Program-made: the position numbers and the translations under genes
DNA from: Comamonadaceae bacterium
Lineage (GTDB): Bacteria; Pseudomonadota; Gammaproteobacteria; Burkholderiales; Burkholderiaceae_C
Assembly: GCA_947448735.1 (NCBI GenBank)
Contig: CANFOS010000020.1
Coordinates: forward strand, 1 to 64,000
Length of the DNA stretch: 64,000 nt
Direction: 5' to 3'
The notes under the pieces: model-generated
Seen by the model: only the letters and a program-made list of their open reading frames with translations
The model's database searches: none
What the model was told of the DNA's origin: nothing
Shown: piece after piece, positions 49,949 through 57,618 of the stretch
Layout: every line of letters begins with the position of its first letter
Position numbering within the stretch: the first letter of the stretch is position 1

Positions 49949-50720
49949 GGCCCTGCTCCATAAAGCCAAACAGCTCGCGCCGCAGCCGGAAAAACTCAGG
50001 GTGCTCTTTGGTGGCCAGCTGGGTGCGCGGCCTGGGGATGTTGACATCCAGCATGCGGGCCAGGCTAGGCCGGCCTGGGCCAGGGTTGGATTGCAGTGCC
50101 ACCACCCTGTCCCCCAGGTAAATGGCCTCTTCCAGGTCATGCGTGACGAACAGCACCGTCAGGCCGTCATTCAACACCAGCCGGGCCAGCTCGTCTTGCA
50201 GGTTTTGCCGCGTCAGCGCATCGAGCGCGCCAAACGGTTCATCCATCATCAGCACCTGGGGCTGCTGGGCCAGACAACGCGCAATTTGCACCCGCTGCTG
50301 CATGCCGCCGGAGAGCTGGGCCGGGAACTTCTGCGCGTGCTGCGTCAGCCCCACTTTTTTCAGCACATCGGCAATGCGCGTGCCCCGCTCTTGGTCGGTC
50401 ACGTTGGCCGCTTCCAGCGCCAGTGCGATGTTGCCTGCTACGGTGCGCCACGGCAACAGCGCTCGGCCGTAGTCTTGAAACACAAACGCCACGTCGCGCG
50501 ATGGCCCCGTCACGGGCAGGCCCTGACGAAGCACCTGGCCAGATGCTGGAGCCAGCAAGCCGCTGGCCGCGCGCAGCAGGGTGGTTTTACCGCAGCCGCT
50601 GGGGCCCACGATGCAGACAAACTCGCCGCGCGCCACGTCAAACGAAGTGGGTGACAACACCTCATGCCCACCCAGGTTGATGGCCACCTGGTTGATGTTC
50701 AGGACCGTGTTGTGCGCCAT
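49941..50720 (-). CDS. ABC transporter ATP-binding protein (SsuB/TauB type)
   Basis: A 259-residue ATPase: Walker A GPSGCGKT, signature 'LSGGMQQRVQIARCLAQQP', Walker B 'VLMMDEPFGALDALTR', switch 'FVTHDLEEAIYLGDR'. The start is MAHNTVLNINQVAINLGG at 50720; an open frame to 50867 is not conserved-looking and covers a repeat. It energises the heteromeric importer next to fahA and the cyclase gene. Confidence 0.93.
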   Translation of the reverse strand: MAHNTVLNINQVAINLGGHEVLSPTSFDVARGEFVCIVGPSGCGKTTLLRAASGLLAPASGQVLRQGLPVTGPSRDVAFVFQDYGRALLPWRTVAGNIALALEAANVTDQERGTRIADVLKKVGLTQHAQKFPAQLSGGMQQRVQIARCLAQQPQVLMMDEPFGALDALTRQNLQDELARLVLNDGLTVLFVTHDLEEAIYLGDRVVALQSNPGPGRPSLARMLDVNIPRPRTQLATKEHPEFFRLRRELFGFMEQGHD

Positions 50721-50736
50721 TCTTGCTTCTTGGTAT

Positions 50737-50786
50737 AGGGTGTAGCCCAATGGATATTTAGGTAGGCAGCTATTTTTTTGATAGTC
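50737..50786 (-). repeat. Two-stem interspersed element between importer genes
   Basis: On the minus strand: GACTATCAAAAAAATAGCTG then GCCTAC-ctaaatatccatt-GGGCTAC. It lies between the binding-protein gene and the ATPase gene, filling most of their 74-bp gap, so the operon transcript carries it. Confidence 0.6.
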
Positions 50787-50794
50787 TTCAAAAC

Positions 50795-51748
50795 CTATTT
50801 CGCAATCAGAGTCGCCGCATTGGGGATGGTTTTGAGCATCTCCTGATCTTTCATCAAGCCGACCCAATAGTTGAGCTGCTTGTCATTGACCAGCGGACCG
50901 GGTGGCGAGATCTGGATTTTGTTCACGACCTCGATCGGCAGCTTGGTGTACTTGGCAATGGCTGCGCGAACCTTGTCGTTGTTCTTGGCTTGCGTCATGA
51001 AGGCTGCGCCGTCCACCACGGCCTCACGAAACGCTTTGGCGGCAGCCGGGTTTTTAGCCACCCATTCGCGCTTGGCTGTGTGGATGATGGTCGGATTGCC
51101 GTCGGCCAAAAAGGTCGAGTAGTACGAGGCCACGTAACCGGCACCGCTGTCGGTAATACGGGTCATGAAAGGGTCCGCTGTGACGACGGCATCAATCGAG
51201 CCACCGCGCAACAAGTCACCATGCTGCGGGAAGGATGCTTCAATGAAGTTGACTTTTTTATAGTCAACCTTGTTTTGCTTCAAGAAAGCGCGAAACGTGA
51301 CGTGTAGAAAAGCGCCCAGACCGGGTACGCCAATTTTCTTGCCGATGCAGTCTTGCGCGCTACGGATACCTGAGCCGGCTCGCGCCACCAAACCAAAGCC
51401 GGTGATGGCCTTCGACGTGACGCCGCCTCCGGCCACGACCACATGGTCCAACCCGCCATCGACCGCCTGCAAAAACACAGACGGGGTCGGCCCGCCAATC
51501 TGCAAGGCATCCGACTGGATGGCAGCAGGGATGGTGGAATTAAGAGGTATGAATTTCAGCTCCACGTCCAGATTGCGTTTGGTAAAAAAGCCTTCTTCTG
51601 CAGCCACAAAAACCGACGTGAAGTCGGTTACCGAGGTGTAGCCAAAAGCGATTTTGGTACTTTGCGCTCGAGCCGGCAGCGCCAGTGCGGCACCGGCGGC
51701 GGCGATGCTTGAGAGGACGAGGCGGCGATGGATGTGTAGCGTTGTCAT
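50795..51748 (-). CDS. NMT1/THI5-like ABC transporter substrate-binding protein
   Basis: A 317-residue periplasmic binding protein. A signal peptide (1-28, ending 'AALALPARA') is followed by 'TKIAFGYTSVTDFTSVFVAAEEGFFTKRNLDVELKFIPLNSTIPAAIQSDALQIGGPTPSVFLQAV', the SsuA/NMT1 fold beginning, and 'GKKIGVPGLGAFLHVTFRAFLKQNKVDYKKVNF'. This family binds sulfonates, thiamine precursors, nitrate or aromatic acids; the ligand cannot be told. Its start overlaps the TetR gene stop (ATGA), so regulator and transporter are one transcript. Confidence 0.92.
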   Translation of the reverse strand: MTTLHIHRRLVLSSIAAAGAALALPARAQSTKIAFGYTSVTDFTSVFVAAEEGFFTKRNLDVELKFIPLNSTIPAAIQSDALQIGGPTPSVFLQAVDGGLDHVVVAGGGVTSKAITGFGLVARAGSGIRSAQDCIGKKIGVPGLGAFLHVTFRAFLKQNKVDYKKVNFIEASFPQHGDLLRGGSIDAVVTADPFMTRITDSGAGYVASYYSTFLADGNPTIIHTAKREWVAKNPAAAKAFREAVVDGAAFMTQAKNNDKVRAAIAKYTKLPIEVVNKIQISPPGPLVNDKQLNYWVGLMKDQEMLKTIPNAATLIAK

Positions 51749-52446
51749 GGCTTTTCTCTTTCTTTGGTTTTAAGGGAGCGTTTTGAAATCGGTATGGTCG
51801 GTTTGAGCGGCGGCTTGGGCACCGGCATCGCGGCCCGCAAGCCGCCCACAATAAAGCGGGTCAGCAGCAAAGCAGCGGCAGGGTCATTGGGCGCGCTTTG
51901 CCCTTTGGACAAACGCGCTATACGGTCATCGCTGATGTGGTGCAGCAGCGCACCAAGTGCGAACTGGTAGCCCCAGGCGATTTGCCCGCGAGTGGCATAC
52001 GGCAGGGCGACATTTAGTGCGTCAATAAAGGCATGGGCCAGCGGGTCAAAAAAATCGCGCAGAACCCTGTCTGATTCGTCATGCACGTGAAAAAGTTCAC
52101 GTGCCACCAGCAGGGCGTAGTACTCGCCCTCAGGGCTGGCGCGCATGCGCAGCACCGGACCGACGAAAGCGTCAATGATGCGGGGCAAGGTATGCGCGTT
52201 TTTCAGCTCCCGCAAACGCTCTTCAATCGTGCTGTTCCAGTGCGCAAAAATCGCATGAAACAGCTCGTGCTTGGGACCATAGTGGTAGCCCACGAGTGCC
52301 AGAGGCACGCCAGCTTCTTGCGCAATGTCACGGATGCTGACCGCGTGGTAACCCGACTGGGCAAACAGTTTTTCGGCGGCCAGCAAAATATCGGCCTTGC
52401 GGTCAAGGCGTGGCATTTCAGGGCGGCGACTGGCTTTCATCAACAT
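51745..52446 (-). CDS. TetR-family transcriptional regulator
   Basis: A 233-residue regulator. The DNA-binding domain (about 12-60) includes 'RKADILLAAEKLFAQSGYHAVSIRDIAQEAGVPLALVGYHYGPKHELFHAIF'; the ligand domain is related to the TetR_C_7/CerR group ('VLRMRASPEGEYYALLVARELFHVHDESDRVLRDFFDPL'). The C-terminus is proline/lysine-rich. It heads the ABC transporter-cyclase-fahA operon and is divergent from the CoA-transferase gene. Start ATG at 52446 or 52440. A dyad at 52455-52468 just upstream may be its operator. Confidence 0.92.
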   Translation of the reverse strand: MLMKASRRPEMPRLDRKADILLAAEKLFAQSGYHAVSIRDIAQEAGVPLALVGYHYGPKHELFHAIFAHWNSTIEERLRELKNAHTLPRIIDAFVGPVLRMRASPEGEYYALLVARELFHVHDESDRVLRDFFDPLAHAFIDALNVALPYATRGQIAWGYQFALGALLHHISDDRIARLSKGQSAPNDPAAALLLTRFIVGGLRAAMPVPKPPLKPTIPISKRSLKTKEREKP

Positions 52447-52454
52447 CGTCACAC

Positions 52455-52468
52455 TGTACGACTGTACA
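52455..52468. promoter_or_regulatory. Candidate TetR operator
   Basis: TGTAC-GACT-GTACA is a perfect 5-bp inverted repeat with a 4-bp spacer. It lies 8 bp before the tetR-type start and about 65 bp before the divergent CoA-transferase gene, so it could control both. Confidence 0.45.
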
Positions 52469-52534
52469 AAATAACTGGGCAGCGGTACAAACCCTGATGG
52501 CACAGTTCGTTGCGGAAGCAGTCAAAATGGCGTG

Positions 52535-53779
52535 ATGACTTCACCCAACTCTTTAAGCGGCATCCGCGTCCTCGATCTTTCCCGCGTGCTGGCGGGCCCC
52601 TGGTGTACCCAGACGCTGGCCGACCTGGGCGCGGACGTGATCAAAATAGAGCGGCCCGAATCGGGCGACGACACCCGTACCTGGGGCCCGCCATTTTTGA
52701 AAAATGCGCAGGGCCAGGACACGCCAGAGGCCGCCTATTACCTGGGCACCAACCGCAACAAGCGCAGCGTGACCTGCGACATCGCGCAGCCCGCCGGGCA
52801 AGCATTGATACGCGAGCTGGCGGCACATTGCGATGTGTTTGTTGAAAACTTCAAGGTCGGCGACATGGCGCGCTACGGGCTGGACTACGAAAGCATCCAA
52901 GCCATCAACCCGCGCATTGTGTATTGCTCGGTCACCGGCTTTGGCCAAACCGGCCCGTATGCCGACCGCGCGGGTTACGACTACGCGATTCAGGGCATGG
53001 GTGGGCTGATGAGTGTGACCGGTGAGCGTGACGATCTAGGCGGTGGTCCGCAGAAAGTCGGCGTGGCGGTGGCCGACTTGATGACAGGCATGTACGCCAC
53101 CGTCGGCATTCTGGCGGCGTTGCGCCATGCTGAAAAAACGGGTCTTGGCCAGCAAGTTGACATGGCGCTGCTGGACACCCAGGTCGCCATGCTGGCCAAT
53201 CTGGGGGCCAACTATCTGGTCAGCGGCACGGTGCCGGGCCGAATGGGCAATGCGCACCAGAACATCGTGCCTTACCAGGTGTTTGAGGTGGCGCCCGCAC
53301 TTGATGGCAGCAAGGACTACGTCATCATCGCGGTGGGCAATGACGCGCAATTTCGCAAGTACTGCGGCGTGGCCAACAGGCCTGACTTGGGGACGAATCC
53401 GCTGTTTGCCATGAACACCGATCGGGTGAAAAACCGCGCGCAGCTCGTGCCGATGTTGGAGGCCGTGATGCGTACCCGGCGCAAAGCCGACTGGCTGGCC
53501 GCGCTGGAGGCCGCCAAGGTGCCCTGCGGTGCCATCAACAATCTGGCCGAAGTATTTGCCGACCCCCACATCGCGTCCAGGAACATGGTGACGCACTGGC
53601 AGCACCCGCACCAAAGCGACTTGCGCCTGGTGTCCAGCCCCATCAAGCTCAGCGCCACCCCGGTACGTACCGACCGGCCACCACCGCTGCTGGGCCAGCA
53701 CACCGACGAGGTGCTGCGCACGGTGTTGAACTATGCAGACGCAAAGCTTTCTGAGCTCAAAGACCAGAAAGCCATTTGA
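52535..53779 (+). CDS. CaiB/BaiF family CoA-transferase (family III)
   Basis: A 414-residue class III CoA-transferase. 'LSGIRVLDLSRVLAGPWCTQTLADLGADVIKIERPESGDDTR' is the diagnostic N-terminus, the catalytic aspartate is probably Asp181 in 'VGVAVADLMTGMYA', and 'GYDYAIQGMGGLMSVTG' is conserved. It moves CoA between carboxylic acids; candidates include succinyl- or formyl-CoA donors. Divergent from the TetR operon, so it may activate the imported carboxylic acid. Start ATG 52535, with GTG 52532 adjacent; no strong ribosome site is seen. Confidence 0.94.
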   Translation: MTSPNSLSGIRVLDLSRVLAGPWCTQTLADLGADVIKIERPESGDDTRTWGPPFLKNAQGQDTPEAAYYLGTNRNKRSVTCDIAQPAGQALIRELAAHCDVFVENFKVGDMARYGLDYESIQAINPRIVYCSVTGFGQTGPYADRAGYDYAIQGMGGLMSVTGERDDLGGGPQKVGVAVADLMTGMYATVGILAALRHAEKTGLGQQVDMALLDTQVAMLANLGANYLVSGTVPGRMGNAHQNIVPYQVFEVAPALDGSKDYVIIAVGNDAQFRKYCGVANRPDLGTNPLFAMNTDRVKNRAQLVPMLEAVMRTRRKADWLAALEAAKVPCGAINNLAEVFADPHIASRNMVTHWQHPHQSDLRLVSSPIKLSATPVRTDRPPPLLGQHTDEVLRTVLNYADAKLSELKDQKAI

Positions 53780-53793
53780 CGCTGCGGCACCAC

Positions 53794-54294
53794 ATGCACC
53801 TTGACCGCAGGCAATTTTCACAACTGATGGCGCTTGGCGGCGCGCTGCCCGGTGCCTGGGCGCACGCCAAAGACACGACCCTGCCGGTTCCTGCTTCCCT
53901 GCAACAGGCGGTTCTTGCGGCCAAAGCCAAAGGCGAGCCACTCGTGATCCTGATCAGCCTGCCCGGCTGCGTTTACTGTGAGCTGGTGCGCCGCAGCTAC
54001 TTGTTGCCCGCACGGCTGAACGATGGCCTGCAAGCCTGGCAGCTCGATGTGACCGACAAAACCACACCCTTGACCGGCTTTCAGGGCGAAGCCACCACCG
54101 CCTTCAGGCAAGCCAACGCCTGGAAAGCCAACTTCACCCCCACTGTGCTGTTTTTAGGTAGCCAGGGTCAGGAATTGGCAGAGCGGCTGGTCGGTATTGC
54201 GGTGCCCGATTTTTACGGTGCTTATCTGGAGCAGCGCCTGGCCACCGCGCGCAAGGCGCTGAAAAGCCAGTTAGCGACAATAGGGGCAACATGA
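53794..54294 (+). CDS. Exported thioredoxin-fold protein
   Basis: A 166-residue protein with a Tat-like leader (LDRRQFSQLMALGGALPGAWA) and a thioredoxin-like redox motif C59-V-Y-C62 in 'PLVILISLPGCVYCELVRRSYLLPA'. 'WKANFTPTVLFLGSQGQELAERLVG' resembles the cis-proline region of thioredoxins. It is probably a periplasmic disulfide-handling protein related to SoxW/DsbE. A TTG at 53776 overlapping the CoA-transferase stop is the alternative start. The zinc-ribbon gene overlaps its stop (ATGA). Confidence 0.82.
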   Translation: MHLDRRQFSQLMALGGALPGAWAHAKDTTLPVPASLQQAVLAAKAKGEPLVILISLPGCVYCELVRRSYLLPARLNDGLQAWQLDVTDKTTPLTGFQGEATTAFRQANAWKANFTPTVLFLGSQGQELAERLVGIAVPDFYGAYLEQRLATARKALKSQLATIGAT

Positions 54295-54584
54295 CTGAAG
54301 ACCCGAACCCACACCACCGTCAAGCGCGCGAAGACGAACTCAAAAAAATGCCTCTGTGCGAGGCCTGCCAGGGCATTCAGCGGAACTGGCGGCGCGCCCC
54401 TGGCCATGCCGAACTGGAGCAGCGCAGCAACCGGCAAGAAGACATTCGGGCGGACCGCTACAGCCAGCACAAGCCCGGCCTGGTCACCATCACCAGCTTC
54501 AGCTGTGCCCGCTGCGGCACCGCATGGGAGTACGAAAACAACAAGACCAACCAGCGCGCGGGCTGGTCCGTGGTCGGGCGCTAG
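54291..54584 (+). CDS. Small zinc-ribbon-like hypothetical protein
   Basis: A 97-residue protein with two CxxC pairs, C23-C26 (PLCEACQG) and C72-C75 (SFSCARCGTAWEY), spaced like a zinc ribbon. No signal peptide or membrane helix; charged and basic. It overlaps the thioredoxin-like gene by 4 bp and is likely co-expressed, but the products would lie in different compartments if the Tat leader is real. Function unknown. Confidence 0.75.
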   Translation: MTEDPNPHHRQAREDELKKMPLCEACQGIQRNWRRAPGHAELEQRSNRQEDIRADRYSQHKPGLVTITSFSCARCGTAWEYENNKTNQRAGWSVVGR

Positions 54585-54594
54585 CAACCAATTT

Positions 54595-54650
54595 GCTCCT
54601 TTTTTCATAGCTATTGGCCCTTATTTTCATTGGGCTAGAGCCTTAAAATA
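54595..54650 (+). repeat. Two-stem interspersed element upstream of the E1 alpha gene
   Basis: GCTCCTTTTTTCATAGCTAT then GGCCC-ttattttcatt-GGGCT and GAGCCTTAAAAT. A clear intergenic copy 10 bp after the zinc-ribbon gene and 100 bp before the E1 alpha gene. Confidence 0.7.
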
Positions 54651-54751
54651 CCCCCAAAAGCACAATTTTCCCGAAATTCGGGTAAATCACTGTGTTCGTG
54701 AGCTTCTTTATGGGTCAAACTTGAGGTTTTTTCAACCTGCTGCACGACTGC

Positions 54752-55762
54752 ATGACACCTCACCGCCTGCTTGATTTGTACCGGCTCATGAGCCGGATCC
54801 GCCAGTTTGAGAACGCCGCCGAAATTGCCAGCCAGGGCGGTGTGGCGGCCTGGGGTTTGGCCGCTTCGGCCAAACCCGCCTTGGTGCGCGGTCCGCTGCA
54901 CTTGTCGACCGGGCAAGAAGCCGTGGCCGCAGGTGTTTGCCACAACCTGGAACGCGCTGACATGCTGACCTCGACCCACCGGGGTCACGGCCACACGCTG
55001 GCCAAAGGGGCCGACGCCACAAAAATGATGTGCGAGCTGTTTGGCCGCGCCACCGGCTACAACAAGGGCAAGGGCGGCTCGATGCACATTGCCGATTTTT
55101 CGGTTGGCATGCTGGGGGCCAACGGCGTGGTGGCAGCCGGCATACCGATTGCCACCGGCGCTGCGCATGCCCTCAAAATCCGCCGGCAGCCGAACATCGT
55201 GGCCTGCTTTTTTGGTGATGGTGCCACCAACCGGGGCCCTTTTTTAGAGGGCCTGAACTGGGCGCAGGTCTACCAATTGCCGATCTTGTTTGTCTGTGAA
55301 GACAACCGCATTTCGGCCACCACGCCGACCCCGGCCATGACAGCTGGCGCTGGCGCTTTTGCCCGGGCGCAGGCCATGGGCATTCCGTCAGAGCAGGTCG
55401 ATGGCAACGATGTGGCCGCCGTCGACGCAGCCGCTCAAAAAATGGTCCGCGAGATTCGGGCTGGCGGTGGTCCGCGCTTTTTGCATGCAGTGACCTACCG
55501 GTTCAAGGGCCATGTGTCGGTAGACCCTGGCACCTACCGTGACGCGAAAGAAGTCGAGGCAGCGTTGCTCAACGACCCGCTGATCGTGACGCGGGCCAGG
55601 CTGGCCAGCATGGGCGTTGCTGAAGCCGACATGGCGGCCCTGGAAGCGCAAGTCAAAACCGAGATCGATACCGCCCTGCAAACAGCAGAAGCTGCGCCCT
55701 GGCCGGTGGTGGCCGATGCGTATGAAGACATCATGAGCACCGGCGCAGGAGTCTGGCTATGA
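54752..55762 (+). CDS. Thiamine-pyrophosphate dehydrogenase E1 component alpha subunit
   Basis: A 336-residue E1 alpha of the pyruvate/acetoin/branched-chain 2-oxo acid dehydrogenase family. The TPP motif runs from GDG (155-157, 'FFGDGATNRG') to Asn185 ('CEDNRIS'); 'THRGHGHTLAKGAD', 'GYNKGKGGSMHIAD' and 'RYRFKGHVSVDPGTYR'-like ends are typical. It oxidatively decarboxylates a 2-oxo acid or cleaves acetoin, passing the acyl group to an E2. It overlaps the E1 beta gene (ATGA). No E2 or E3 gene is in the window; acetoin dehydrogenase is the likeliest relative. Confidence 0.92.
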   Translation: MTPHRLLDLYRLMSRIRQFENAAEIASQGGVAAWGLAASAKPALVRGPLHLSTGQEAVAAGVCHNLERADMLTSTHRGHGHTLAKGADATKMMCELFGRATGYNKGKGGSMHIADFSVGMLGANGVVAAGIPIATGAAHALKIRRQPNIVACFFGDGATNRGPFLEGLNWAQVYQLPILFVCEDNRISATTPTPAMTAGAGAFARAQAMGIPSEQVDGNDVAAVDAAAQKMVREIRAGGGPRFLHAVTYRFKGHVSVDPGTYRDAKEVEAALLNDPLIVTRARLASMGVAEADMAALEAQVKTEIDTALQTAEAAPWPVVADAYEDIMSTGAGVWL

Positions 55763-56730
55763 GCACCACAACAAGCAACATGACCTACGCCGAAGCCGCT
55801 TGCGCCGCCCTGCGCGAGGCCATGCAGACGGACCCGAATGTGATCGCGCTGGGCGAAGACCTGGGCCGGGGCGGTGTGTTTGGTCAGTACCGGGGTTTGC
55901 AGCAAGAGTTTGGCGCTGACCGCATCATCGACACGCCGATCTCCGAGTCCAACATCATGGGCAGCGCGGTCGGCATGGCGCTGGCGGGCGTGCGTCCGAT
56001 TGTGGAAATGCGGGTGATCGACTTTGCCCTGTGCGCGATTGACGAGATCGTGAACCAGGCCGCCAAGAACCGCTTCATGTTTGGTGGCCAGGGCCGCGTG
56101 CCGCTGGTGGCACGCATGCCGATTGGCATCTGGTCGGCATCGGCCGCGCAGCATTCGCAGTCGCTTGAAGCCTGGTTTGCCCACATCCCCGGCCTGGTGG
56201 TGGCCACGCCCGCCACGCCGCAAGACAACTACGGCCTGCTCAAGTCATCCATGGCCTCCGGTGACCCGGTGATTTACATGGAACACAAAGAGCTGTGGGG
56301 CACGACAGGCGAGGTAGACACGGCTCTGGCGGTGCCGCTGGGTGTTGGCAAGAAGCTTGCCGACGGCGATGACCTGACCATCGTGACCTGGTCACGCGGT
56401 GTGGGCATTTGTCAGCAGGCGCTTGAGCAGGGTGCGTTTGGTGCCATCAAACCCGACATCATCGACCTGCGCACCATCTGGCCCTGGGACCGGGCGATGG
56501 TGATGGCGTCTGCTGCGCGCACCGGCCGCCTGCTGGTCATGCACGAGGCGGTGCAAGTGGCCGGCTTTGGCGCCGAGATTGCGGCCAGCGCGGCCGAGCA
56601 AACGGGCTGCAAAGTCAAACGCCTGGGCTCGCCGCGCATACCGGTGGGCTACGCGCAGGTGCTTGAAAATGAAGCGCGTTTGTCGGTGGCCAAACTGATC
56701 GCCGCAACCCAGGCTCTGTTACAGCAGTGA
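55759..56730 (+). CDS. Thiamine-pyrophosphate dehydrogenase E1 component beta subunit
   Basis: A 323-residue E1 beta, partner of the preceding alpha. 'MTYAEAACAALREAMQTDPNVIALGEDLGRGGVFGQYRGL', 'IIDTPISESNIMGSAVGMALAGVRPIVEMRVIDF' and 'GLVVATPATPQDNYGLLKSSMASGDPVIYMEHKELW' are family hallmarks. Forms an alpha2beta2 E1. The downstream SDR starts at a GTG overlapping its TGA stop, giving three coupled genes. Confidence 0.93.
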   Translation: MSTTTSNMTYAEAACAALREAMQTDPNVIALGEDLGRGGVFGQYRGLQQEFGADRIIDTPISESNIMGSAVGMALAGVRPIVEMRVIDFALCAIDEIVNQAAKNRFMFGGQGRVPLVARMPIGIWSASAAQHSQSLEAWFAHIPGLVVATPATPQDNYGLLKSSMASGDPVIYMEHKELWGTTGEVDTALAVPLGVGKKLADGDDLTIVTWSRGVGICQQALEQGAFGAIKPDIIDLRTIWPWDRAMVMASAARTGRLLVMHEAVQVAGFGAEIAASAAEQTGCKVKRLGSPRIPVGYAQVLENEARLSVAKLIAATQALLQQ

Positions 56731-57470
56731 CACATCGCAAAGCCATCGTGACCGGCAGTGCCAGTGGCATTGGTGCGGCGACCGTGCTGGCGCTGGCCGC
56801 GCAAGGCTATGACACGGTAGGCATTGACCGCCAGTTGGCAGGCGCTATGACCACCGCTCAGGCCGCCAGCGACGTGGGCGGCAAGCACCATGCGCTGCTG
56901 GCTGATGTTGCCGATGAGGCACAACTGGTCGCGGTCATGGCGCAGGCCGTGCAGTTTTTGGGCGGGCTCGATGCCCTGGCCACCTGCGCCGGCGTGACCG
57001 AGTCCAGCGGCTTCATGGACTTGTCGGCCACCGAATTTCGCGCCACCTATGACATCAATGTCATCGGCACGTTTGTCGCCATTCGTGAAGCCGCCAGGCA
57101 TATGCCAGCTGGCGGACGCATCTGTACCGTGGCCAGCGTGGCAGGACTGCGCGGCGGCGGGCTGGTCGGCACGGCAGCCTATGCTGCCAGCAAGGGCGCG
57201 GTACTGGCCTTGAGCAAAAACGCGGCGCGCTCGCTGGCGGCCCAGGGCATCAGCGTCAACTGCATCGCACCGGGCGCCACCCACACACCGATGATTGCCG
57301 CCGTCTGGCAAAACGAAGCGCTGCGCAAACAGGTCGAAAGCCTGGCGCCCCAAAACCGTACCGCCGAACCGCACGAGATTGCAGCCAATATCGTCTATTT
57401 GCTGTCGCCACAAGCGTCGTATGTGACAGGCGCCACGCTGGTGGCTGATGGCGGGTTGACCATGTATTAG
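56727..57470 (+). CDS. Short-chain dehydrogenase/reductase
   Basis: A 247-residue classical SDR. TGSASGIG at residues 9-16 binds the cofactor, and the catalytic Ser and the pair in 'TAAYAASKGAVL' (Tyr-x-x-x-Lys) are present, with 'SYVTGATLVADGGLTMY' at the C-terminus. The start is GTG 56727, overlapping the E1 beta stop. Butanediol/diacetyl reductases are SDRs and would suit an acetoin-type E1, but the substrate is not shown by sequence. Confidence 0.92.
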   Translation: MTHRKAIVTGSASGIGAATVLALAAQGYDTVGIDRQLAGAMTTAQAASDVGGKHHALLADVADEAQLVAVMAQAVQFLGGLDALATCAGVTESSGFMDLSATEFRATYDINVIGTFVAIREAARHMPAGGRICTVASVAGLRGGGLVGTAAYAASKGAVLALSKNAARSLAAQGISVNCIAPGATHTPMIAAVWQNEALRKQVESLAPQNRTAEPHEIAANIVYLLSPQASYVTGATLVADGGLTMY

Positions 57471-57551
57471 GTTTTCAATTGGGTTTCATCACCTGAGATT
57501 CATCACCTGAGTTTTAGCAAGTCTGATTTCATACCTTTTCAATTTCAAACC

Positions 57552-57599
57552 TTCACAATTTCACAATTTCACAATTTCACAATTTCACAATTTCACAAT
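57552..57599 (+). repeat. 8-bp tandem repeat (six copies of TTCACAAT)
   Basis: Six perfect head-to-tail copies of TTCACAAT end at 57599, followed by the partial copy GTCACAAC and then AGGAGATCACCATG of the TRAP binding-protein gene. Just before the array, TTCATCACCTGAG occurs twice in tandem. Copy number could vary by slippage, changing promoter or leader spacing. Confidence 0.8.
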
Positions 57600-57618
57600 G
57601 TCACAACAGGAGATCACC

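Noticed and set aside
57552-57599. CRISPR-like array
   Set aside because: The 8-bp units are contiguous with no spacers and no cas genes are near; it is a simple tandem repeat.
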